From assembly GCA_018055565.1 (NCBI GenBank), contig JAGPHI010000043.1, positions 1 to 6,938 on the forward strand: DNA of 6,938 bases, given 5' to 3'. Under the pieces are notes generated by a model. That model was not told the origin of the DNA. It ran no database searches and saw nothing but the letters and a program-made list of their open reading frames with translations. The DNA comes from Oscillospiraceae bacterium (GTDB lineage: Bacteria > Bacillota > Clostridia > Oscillospirales > Ruminococcaceae). The position numbers and the translations under genes are program-made. Positions 1 through 4,783 of this stretch are shown here, piece after piece. Positions within the stretch are counted from its first letter, which is position 1. Every line of letters starts with the position of its first letter.

Positions 1-142
1 CAGAAAAATCGCGGATATCACAGATGTATTTTACACTAACCGCTTCGCCCAGCCGCCGCTCTACACCTGCCGCATTGCGCCGCAGCACCTCTAAAACGCC
101 GCTGCCCACAATGCCAAAACCCAAAATCGCAATCTTTGCCAT
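1..142 (-). CDS. hom: Homoserine dehydrogenase, N-terminal part (cut by window edge)
   Basis: Homoserine dehydrogenase reduces aspartate semialdehyde to homoserine with NAD(P)H in the cytoplasm, the branch point towards threonine and methionine. Only the first 47 codons are present. They begin MAKIAILGFGIVGSGV, a Rossmann-fold dinucleotide-binding loop of the GFGxVGxGV type that is characteristic of this family, followed by VLEVLRRN and a strand ending in CDI. The ATG at 142 is preceded by AAGGACGG about 11 bases upstream. The gene lies 27 bases downstream of the ACT-domain gene on the same strand, with no terminator between them, so the two are probably cotranscribed. The catalytic and C-terminal domains lie outside the window and could not be checked. 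Confidence 0.85.
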   Translation of the reverse strand, partial: MAKIAILGFGIVGSGVLEVLRRNAAGVERRLGEAVSVKYICDIRDFS

Positions 143-169
143 GCGTTATCCCGTCCTTACCTTACAAAA

Positions 170-595
170 TTAAATTGCCCTGCGGATTTCCACCACGGCG
201 CGCTGCGAGCATAGGCGCTCTAACAGCGCCTCCATGCTAATTTGCATGCCGGCGGTGCGAATGGTTACCGACACCTTTGCCGCGCCATTTTCCGGATTGG
301 ATTGATTAATAGTGGCAACCGACGCGCCCGCATCGGATATGCCCGCCAAAAGCGCCTGCAACGCGCCTGTTTCGTCGCGCAAAACCGCATTGAGCGTCAG
401 CACCTCGCGCCCGCTTTCCGCATCAAAAATGCAATCCTTATATTTATAAAATGCGCTGCGCGAGATATCCGCCTGCTTTGCGGCAGCTGAAACATTGCGC
501 GCGGCACCCTTTGCCAAAAGCTCTTTTGCCTCGATAACCTTTAAAAACACCTCTGGCAAAACCCCAGCTTCCACAAGGAAAAATCGTTTATCCAA
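170..595 (-). CDS. ACT domain-containing protein, UPF0735/PheB type
   Basis: The 141-residue product matches the usual length and layout of the UPF0735 (PheB-like) family of Firmicutes. An N-terminal helical, helix-turn-helix-like region (about residues 13-55, ending SRSAFYKYKD) is followed by an ACT domain (about 66-141, beginning LTLNAVLRDETGAL). ACT domains bind amino acids and regulate biosynthetic enzymes. Family members commonly sit beside hom or phe genes, and here hom follows 27 bases downstream, so a role in sensing aspartate-family or aromatic amino acids is inferred; no enzymatic activity is evident. I chose the TTG at 595 because AGGGGGTG lies 6-7 bases before it and the resulting start (MDKRFFLVEAGVLPEVF) fits homologues. 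A GTG at 613 would add six residues but would place the ribosome-binding sequence inside the gene. Confidence 0.85.
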   Translation of the reverse strand: MDKRFFLVEAGVLPEVFLKVIEAKELLAKGAARNVSAAAKQADISRSAFYKYKDCIFDAESGREVLTLNAVLRDETGALQALLAGISDAGASVATINQSNPENGAAKVSVTIRTAGMQISMEALLERLCSQRAVVEIRRAI

Positions 596-634
596 ACTGT
601 ACACCCCCTGCACACATTTGTATTGCTGTTACTT

Positions 635-663
635 ACTATACCATGTCAAAAGCAAAAACACAA
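635..663 (-). promoter_or_regulatory. Probable promoter of the ACT-hom operon
   Basis: On the minus strand there is an extended -10 box, TGG followed by TATAGT (635-640). A TTGTGT -35 box (658-663) lies exactly 17 bases upstream. A second possible -35, TTGACA, lies closer but has only a poor -10 partner. The -10 is about 40 bases upstream of the chosen TTG start. Confidence is moderate because only one of the two boxes is near consensus. Confidence 0.55.
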
Positions 664-679
664 GCGTGCACAGCCCGTA

Positions 680-736
680 CACAATTGTTTTTGGCACAAT
701 GACGAATACCGCGTATTTTGCAGAAAAACAATTGTG
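680..736. repeat. Spaced 13-bp inverted repeat upstream of the ACT-hom promoter
   Basis: Two perfect 13-base arms (680-692 and 724-736) are separated by 31 bases. Each arm contains the self-palindrome ACAATTGT. A smaller inverted repeat, AATAC-CGC-GTATT, sits in the spacer (705-717). The whole lies between the terminator of the upstream gene and the promoter at 635-663, so it could be a two-site operator or a cruciform-forming element. No protein can be named for it. Confidence 0.5.
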
Positions 737-748
737 AAAAACCATGCG

Positions 749-780
749 TAAAGGGCTGCATCGTAACATGCAGCCCTTTA
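749..780 (-). terminator. Probable terminator of the penicillin-binding protein gene
   Basis: This is a perfect 13-bp stem (749-761 with 768-780) with the six-base loop CGTAAC. On the minus strand it lies about 90 bases past the stop codon of the penicillin-binding protein gene. The stem ends in TTT and a T-rich stretch follows shortly after, but there is no classical long T run. A shorter hairpin (844-858) sits just after the stop codon. I see nothing else between 781 and 869. Confidence 0.65.
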
Positions 781-869
781 TCTGTTTAATCGTATTGCGT
801 ATTACACCTGCCGCGCAAAACCCTTTGCACGTTATTTGCGAATGGCTTTTGCAAAGCCGCTGCGGAATA

Positions 870-3182
870 TCAATAATGTCCGGGAGCCGTGCAGGTATCC
901 AGCACGGTGTCGGAGCGATAATATCCCTCGCCAAGCTCTGTGCAAAGCGGGCCCGGCGTGCCGCCGGATGCCTTACAAAACGGCTTTTTCACTACAGTTT
1001 CGCTCACTTCAAATTGCTTGTTGGTGGTGCCCTCTTGAATCGCATCCATCACCGTGCGCCAATAGCTGGCACCCGGATGCTTAATTTTGGCTGCCTTGTA
1101 TTGCTTCATCGGCTCGTTTGCGTCATAGCCAAACCATGTGGACATCACATAATTGGGCGTTACGCCCACATACCACACATCCTTTGTATCATTGGTTGTG
1201 CCCGTTTTGCCCACGCTGTCGGTGGTTTTGGTGCCGAGGCCGGGGGCGGTGCCGCCCGGTTTTAGCACATTAGCAAGCAAGCGGTTCATAATATAGGCTG
1301 TGTCCTCGCTGATGGCCTGCACCTCGGTGATATCCGGCTCCACAACTACCTCGCCGGAGGAATTTACCACGCTTAAATAGCTGTGCGGCGTGATATATTT
1401 GCCCTTATTGCCATACATCATATACGCGCCCGCCAATTCCAGTGGCGTCATGCCTTTGTACATCGAGCCTAAGCACATCGGCCCCAAATCCACGTCGTGC
1501 GCGATATCAAGGCTTTTGATTTCCAGCGTGTCATACGCAAAGTCAAACATGGCACGCGGCGTAACCAAATCGCCCACGCGCACGGCAATGGTGTTGCGCG
1601 ACATTTGCACGGCGCGTTCCACCGTCATGGGCGCGTTTGTATATTCTTCCTCATAGTTAGACGGCCAGTCGCGCAGCTCGCCTGTTTTTTCATCGGGAAT
1701 TTGCTTAAAAGGCGAGTCCATCGTGGCCCAGGAATAGTGAATCAAGTTTTCTTCAATGGCAAGCGGATACACCGTAACGCCCTTCATTACAGAGCCTGTT
1801 GCACGGCGCATATCCGTGGCGCGGTCAAACACGCGGTCGCCCTCTTTTTCGCCCAAACCGCCCACCACGCCCATCAATTCGCCCTTATAGTTCAGCGTAA
1901 CCATGGCGGCATTGGTGGTAATCTTTTCTCTAATGGGCTTTCCGTCATCGCCTAAAACCACGGTAACGCCGTCCGCGGCTTTTTTATCAATTTCAATTTC
2001 AAATTCGGGATACATGCTGCGCTCCAGCGCCACTTTTTGCATCTCATCCTGTATTTTGGGATTAAAGGTGGCATAAATAGTCAAGCCGTCGTTATACAGC
2101 ATGCGTGTGGCTTCCTCGCGCGTGATTTCCAGCTTGCGCGAAAGGTCGGATATAACATCCTCCACCACTTTGTCTACCGCCCAGTTATTATAGGTTTTCT
2201 TAGCCGAGGTGCCCACGTTGGTTTTTTCGCTCACCACCAGCGGTGTTGCAAGCGCTGCTTCGTATTCCGCATCGGTGATCAGCGCCTGCTTATGCATTTC
2301 ATACAGCACATCATTGCGGCGGCCGATATTTTTTTCGGGGTTTGTGCGCGGGTTATAGGCAGTGGGGTTTTTGGTGATGGCCGCAATGGTTGCACATTCG
2401 GCAATGGTTAATTCGCCCACTTCTTTATTAAATAAATCGTGCGCGCCTGCCTGCGCACCCGCCACATTGCCCGTTAGGCCAATGGTGTTCAAATATGCCT
2501 CTAATATCATTTCTTTTGAATATTTGCCGTCCAGCGCGATAGCGCGGAAAATCTCGCGCACCTTGCGCATCACATCTTGCTTTTCATCGTTGGTGATATT
2601 TTTAATCAGCTGCTGATGAATGGTGGATGCGCCCTGCTTCGAGCCGCGCAAATATTGATTGGTAAATGCATAATACAGCTCGTTCAAGGCAGCAAATGCG
2701 CTGCGTCGAAAGCTAAAGCCGGGGCTTGTCCAAAAATCCTTGTCCTCAATGGCAATAAAGGCGTTTTGCAGGTTTTTGGGTATGTCTTTATAGTCTACCC
2801 ACACGCGGTTTTCTTCGCCCACAAGGCGCTGAAACTCCACCCAGTCACCCTCTGGGGCGGTTTCGGTTGGCTCGCTGCGCACCATGATGGTGCTGGTATA
2901 GCTAAGCTTCAAATTGTTTAAATCCAAAAGCTGCCCGTCGTTTTCGGTGGCCTTAACCACATACATGCTTAAAAGCACCGCCACAACAGACATTGCCATT
3001 ACGCCCAGGCAAATGCACACGCCCATAAAGCGCAAAAAGCCAAACAAAACGCGCTTGCCGCCCGATTGCTTTTTGCTTTTACCGCTTTTTTTTGCAGGCG
3101 AAGCGCCTGTGCTTTGGCCGCCGTTACTCGCCGTGCGAGAAGATGTTGGCCTTTGTGCCCCGTTTTGCGGCGGGCGGCGCAC
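870..3182 (-). CDS. Class A penicillin-binding protein (bifunctional transglycosylase/transpeptidase, PBP1A-like)
   Basis: The enzyme polymerises lipid II into glycan strands and cross-links the peptides on the outer face of the membrane. Numbered from the GTG at 3182 (770 residues), a basic, Ser/Gly-rich cytoplasmic tail (1-44) precedes one membrane segment (about 45-75). The GT51 domain (about 110-315) has its catalytic Glu in EDKDF (E146) and the motif QGASTIHQQL (183-192). The transpeptidase domain carries all three motifs: SVMK (S464-K467), SRN (528-530) and KTGTT (659-663). The C-terminal tail holds three cysteines (736, 747, 764), as in many clostridial homologues. In the GT51 motif EDxxFxxHxG the usual His is Ser. 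GTG at 3182 is the first conventional start in the frame, but it has no ribosome-binding site. An AGGAGGT 8 bases before an in-frame ATA at 3218 suggests the protein really begins 12 residues earlier. The gene appears monocistronic. Confidence 0.95.
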   Translation of the reverse strand: MRRPPQNGAQRPTSSRTASNGGQSTGASPAKKSGKSKKQSGGKRVLFGFLRFMGVCICLGVMAMSVVAVLLSMYVVKATENDGQLLDLNNLKLSYTSTIMVRSEPTETAPEGDWVEFQRLVGEENRVWVDYKDIPKNLQNAFIAIEDKDFWTSPGFSFRRSAFAALNELYYAFTNQYLRGSKQGASTIHQQLIKNITNDEKQDVMRKVREIFRAIALDGKYSKEMILEAYLNTIGLTGNVAGAQAGAHDLFNKEVGELTIAECATIAAITKNPTAYNPRTNPEKNIGRRNDVLYEMHKQALITDAEYEAALATPLVVSEKTNVGTSAKKTYNNWAVDKVVEDVISDLSRKLEITREEATRMLYNDGLTIYATFNPKIQDEMQKVALERSMYPEFEIEIDKKAADGVTVVLGDDGKPIREKITTNAAMVTLNYKGELMGVVGGLGEKEGDRVFDRATDMRRATGSVMKGVTVYPLAIEENLIHYSWATMDSPFKQIPDEKTGELRDWPSNYEEEYTNAPMTVERAVQMSRNTIAVRVGDLVTPRAMFDFAYDTLEIKSLDIAHDVDLGPMCLGSMYKGMTPLELAGAYMMYGNKGKYITPHSYLSVVNSSGEVVVEPDITEVQAISEDTAYIMNRLLANVLKPGGTAPGLGTKTTDSVGKTGTTNDTKDVWYVGVTPNYVMSTWFGYDANEPMKQYKAAKIKHPGASYWRTVMDAIQEGTTNKQFEVSETVVKKPFCKASGGTPGPLCTELGEGYYRSDTVLDTCTAPGHY

Positions 3183-3215
3183 CTCGCGGTTTGATTGATT
3201 ACGATTACGATTTTC

Positions 3216-3233
3216 TATCTCAAACGACCTCCT
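3216..3233 (-). promoter_or_regulatory. Strong Shine-Dalgarno pointing to an ATA start codon
   Basis: On the minus strand a perfect AGGAGGT (3233-3227) is followed after 8 bases by ATA (3218-3216), in frame with the penicillin-binding protein. The frame is closed upstream by TAG at 3245-3243. The only conventional start in the frame is GTG at 3182, 45 bases past this site and without a ribosome-binding sequence. A TTG at 3223 is out of frame and only 3 bases from the site. Initiation at ATA, or an ATG altered to ATA in this genome or assembly, would add an Asn/Arg-rich N-terminus (ENRNRNQSNRE). Confidence 0.6.
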
Positions 3234-3265
3234 CGGTAGTTGCTACACAATGGATTGCAAGCACG

Positions 3266-3286
3266 ATTATATCTCTATAGTATACC
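3266..3286 (-). promoter_or_regulatory. Candidate promoter elements for the penicillin-binding protein gene
   Basis: On the minus strand two -10-like boxes lie just upstream of the gene. A perfect TATAAT (3271-3266) has only a weak -35 (TAAGAT, 17 bases upstream). An extended -10, TGG plus TATACT (3286-3278), sits in one arm of the inverted repeat at 3278-3310. Which of the two is used cannot be decided from sequence. Confidence 0.4.
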
Positions 3287-3310
3287 ACATCTTATATAGA
3301 TGGTATACTA
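3278..3310. repeat. Inverted repeat with an extended -10 motif on each strand
   Basis: The arms TAGTATACCA (3278-3287) and TGGTATACTA (3301-3310) are perfect reverse complements around 13 bases. A secondary ATCT/AGAT pairing lies inside. Each arm read outward gives TGGTATACT, an extended -10 motif, so the structure could be a divergent promoter pair, an operator, or the end of a repeat element. Confidence 0.5.
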
Positions 3311-3412
3311 AGCGCATCCGCCTTTGGCGGCACTTTTAATCAAAATGGCCGTGGCATAGCCACATATGGCTGATAATAATCGCATTACGGTTATTATAAC
3401 ATATCTTTGATA

Positions 3413-3421
3413 TGGTATAAT
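3413..3421 (+). promoter_or_regulatory. Extended -10 promoter motif towards the BofC-like gene
   Basis: TGG followed by a perfect TATAAT (3416-3421) forms an extended -10 box on the plus strand. No good -35 is visible 16-18 bases upstream, which extended -10 promoters can tolerate. Transcription from here would give a leader of about 150 bases containing the hairpins at 3422-3451, 3456-3486 and 3518-3561 before the gene at 3580. Confidence 0.45.
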
Positions 3422-3455
3422 TGTCATCCCCGAGCTCTGCGAGTGGGGACATAAA

Positions 3456-3496
3456 GGTATAATAACTGCTATGCAGTTATTATACCACATTTTTTA
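3456..3496 (+). terminator. Terminator-like hairpin in the leader of the BofC-like gene
   Basis: A perfect 14-bp stem (3456-3469 with 3473-3486) and the three-base loop TAT are followed, after ACA, by a run of T from 3490. It has the shape of a plus-strand intrinsic terminator, but the stem is AT-rich and no plus-strand gene ends upstream. It may end a short non-coding transcript or act as a leader attenuator. It contains further -10-like TATAAT sequence. Confidence 0.4.
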
Positions 3497-3517
3497 TAAA
3501 ACGTATATTATTTTTGC

Positions 3518-3561
3518 GGCAGACAATACTGTAGCAAACCGAAAAATCGGTTTGCACTGCC
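3518..3561 (+). promoter_or_regulatory. Two-part leader hairpin just upstream of the BofC-like gene
   Basis: A perfect 9-bp stem GCAAACCGA (3534-3542) and TCGGTTTGC (3547-3555) with loop AAAA is enclosed by a second pairing, GGCAG (3518-3522) with CTGCC (3557-3561). The structure ends a few bases before the ribosome-binding site (AGAAAGGA, 3565-3572), so it could influence translation or mRNA stability. There is no T run. Confidence 0.4.
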
Positions 3562-3579
3562 ATAAGAAAGGACTTACCT

Positions 3580-3864
3580 ATGCGAAAGCTTACCTTATTA
3601 TTTGCCACCACGCTGTGCACTGCCGCTATCGGCGCCGGCACAGCGCTAATTTTGCGCCCCGTTACCCCTACGCCCAGTAAATATGTATTAAAGGATGACG
3701 GCGGCAAGCTGGCGCTGTTTGACGCCGAGTCCAACACGCCGCGCGTGCGCTACGACATATACACCCAGCTTTTGCCCCCCGCCGACACCGAGGCTTTGCG
3801 CTACGGCATCCCCGTAAAAAGCCCCGAGGAATTGGCACGCCTTTTAGAGGATTTGGGCATGTAG
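3580..3864 (+). CDS. Small exported/membrane-anchored protein resembling the BofC C-terminal domain
   Basis: This 94-residue protein starts with a signal or membrane-anchor segment (about residues 4-25: LTLLFATTLCTAAIGAG...), so the rest should lie outside the membrane. Residues 35-92 run YVLKDDGGKLALFD, then LPPADTEALRYGI, then SPEELARLLEDLG. This is the pattern of the C-terminal domain of BofC (tyrosine-lysine start, LP..D...L..GI, and LLED end) seen in many small clostridial proteins. In Bacillus, BofC acts in the intercompartmental checkpoint of sporulation. Single-domain relatives like this one have no established role, and I do not assign it one. The ATG at 3580 has AGAAAGGA at a spacing of 7 bases. 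It is read divergently from the penicillin-binding protein gene, after a long structured leader. No terminator was seen downstream. Confidence 0.65.
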   Translation: MRKLTLLFATTLCTAAIGAGTALILRPVTPTPSKYVLKDDGGKLALFDAESNTPRVRYDIYTQLLPPADTEALRYGIPVKSPEELARLLEDLGM

Positions 3865-3952
3865 CGGCGCTTATTCTTGTGATTATACTGGATTTCACAT
3901 TTGTTTGCAAGGATTTGCCCATGCAAAACCCTGTTTGCCCGATGGCACCGAT

Positions 3953-3983
3953 GCGAAATCCCAAATTGCTATTGGCATTTCGC
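3953..3983. repeat. Imperfect palindrome overlapping the fkbH -35 box
   Basis: Arms of 12 bases (3953-3964 and 3972-3983; GCGAAAT-C-CCAA against TTGG-C-ATTTCGC) match at 11 positions around a 7-base centre. The right arm contains the whole -35 box TTGGCA. That position is typical of a repressor operator, but the cognate regulator is unknown. Confidence 0.45.
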
Positions 3984-4000
3984 GCACAAAATGCTATACT
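3972..4000 (+). promoter_or_regulatory. Promoter of the fkbH-acp operon
   Basis: A -35 box TTGGCA (3972-3977) lies exactly 17 bases before the -10 box TATACT (3995-4000), which also carries an extended -10 TG (3992-3993). Each box is one base from consensus. The predicted transcript start is about 50 bases before the fkbH TTG start. The rest of 3865-3971 holds no recognisable gene. Confidence 0.7.
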
Positions 4001-4047
4001 TTCAATAGAGTTTTCAAGCCTCTTACAAATCACCAATCTATCACTTT

Positions 4048-4063
4048 GGAGGAGAATATTTTG
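4048..4063 (+). promoter_or_regulatory. Ribosome-binding site deciding the TTG start of fkbH
   Basis: GGAGGAG (4048-4054) stands 6 bases before TTG at 4061. Translation from there begins MSVLEYPFDGDVILQKKRAL, the usual N-terminus of FkbH-like proteins. The in-frame ATG at 3905 lies upstream of the promoter and has no comparable site, so it is not the start. Confidence 0.75.
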
Positions 4064-4783
4064 TCAGTATTGGAATATCCGTTTGACGGCGATGTGATTT
4101 TGCAAAAAAAGCGTGCGCTGCGGCGCGAGCTTTTACAAAAAGAAGGGCTTATCCCGAAAAAGATTGCCCTGTTCAGCGGCTCCACCATCGGCGAAATCAA
4201 AAATATTTTAGAGCTGTTTTTACTAGAAAACGGCATAATTCCCACGTTTTACGAGGGCGAATATGCCTTGTTTTATGAAAATCTGGTCTTTAACGACGGC
4301 AGCCTTGCGGCCTTTGCCCCCGATTTTATCTACATCCACACTTCGGCCAAAAACCTAAAGCACCTGCCCTCTCCCGCCGACAGTGAAGCCGACATCGCCG
4401 CCGCCGAAGATGCGGAGTTTGCCCGCTTTGCAGCCGCTTGGCAGGCCGCGGCGCGCTATCATTGCCCCATTATTCAAAACAATTTCGAGCTGCCCACCTG
4501 CCGCTTATTTGGCAATAAAGACGCAAGCGATTTGCACGGCCACGTGCGCTATGTTCACGCCTTAAACGCGCGCTTTGCCGAATATGCCCGCCAAACGCCC
4601 AATTTTTACATTAACGACATCCACTATCTTTCGGCCCTTGCGGGGCTGGATACTTGGTGCAGCGAAAGCGCATGGTATGCCTATAAATACGCGTTGGACA
4701 TGCAGTGCATCCCGCTTTATGCCACAGCATCGCCAATATCATCAAAAGCCTGCTTGGCAAAAACAAAAAAAGCGTTATCCTAG
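4061..4783 (+). CDS. FkbH-like protein, N-terminal fragment
   Basis: As sequenced, this frame yields 240 residues. The first 218 or so are authentic: the start VLEYPFD, a conserved SGST loop following KKIALF (about residues 36-43), FYEGEY, IYIHTS, NNFELP and NDIHYLSALAGL, all in the order known for the N-terminal domain of large FkbH-like proteins. The residues after CIPLY (ATASPISSKACLAKTKKALS) are out-of-frame read-through. On its own the fragment lacks the phosphatase and acyltransferase-like domains and would not be expected to load a carrier protein. A part of its tail overlaps the fragment starting at 4705. Confidence 0.7.
   Translation: MSVLEYPFDGDVILQKKRALRRELLQKEGLIPKKIALFSGSTIGEIKNILELFLLENGIIPTFYEGEYALFYENLVFNDGSLAAFAPDFIYIHTSAKNLKHLPSPADSEADIAAAEDAEFARFAAAWQAAARYHCPIIQNNFELPTCRLFGNKDASDLHGHVRYVHALNARFAEYARQTPNFYINDIHYLSALAGLDTWCSESAWYAYKYALDMQCIPLYATASPISSKACLAKTKKALS

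Larger units (their letters stand above)
3278..3486. repeat. Hairpin-dense intergenic element (six hairpins in 209 bases)
   Basis: Between the divergent penicillin-binding protein and BofC-like genes lie six successive inverted repeats: 3278-3310; 3318-3330 (CCGCC-TTT-GGCGG); 3351-3363 (GTGGC-ATA-GCCAC); 3373-3397 (10-bp stem with one T-G pair); 3422-3451 (CCCC...GGGG with a small inner stem); and 3456-3486 (perfect 14-bp stem, loop TAT). The first and last share the direct repeat TATACCACAT at 3281 and 3481, exactly 200 bases apart. Palindromic ends and no credible coding frame fit a non-autonomous repeat element (REP/MITE-like) or a structured RNA locus. The sequence alone does not decide between these. 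Confidence 0.5.

Noticed and set aside
744..1265. Open frame of 173 codons on the plus strand antisense to the penicillin-binding protein gene
   Set aside because: It lies opposite the conserved transpeptidase domain, has no recognisable domain and low-complexity His/Cys-rich content typical of a shadow frame. Several similar plus-strand frames between 836 and 3280 were rejected for the same reason.
3308..3490. 60-codon minus-strand frame in the divergent intergenic region
   Set aside because: It runs entirely through the palindromic hairpins, has no ribosome-binding site and no protein-like features.
3905..4060. Upstream extension of the fkbH frame to an ATG at 3905
   Set aside because: The promoter at 3972-4000 lies inside this stretch, and the strong ribosome-binding site plus family-typical N-terminus place the start at TTG 4061.
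4705..4725. Programmed -1 ribosomal frameshift joining the two fkbH frames
   Set aside because: The -1 shift direction is right, but the codons at the junction (CCG CTT TAT) do not form an X XXY YYZ slippery heptamer, and FkbH proteins are not known to need frameshifting. An indel is the simpler reading.
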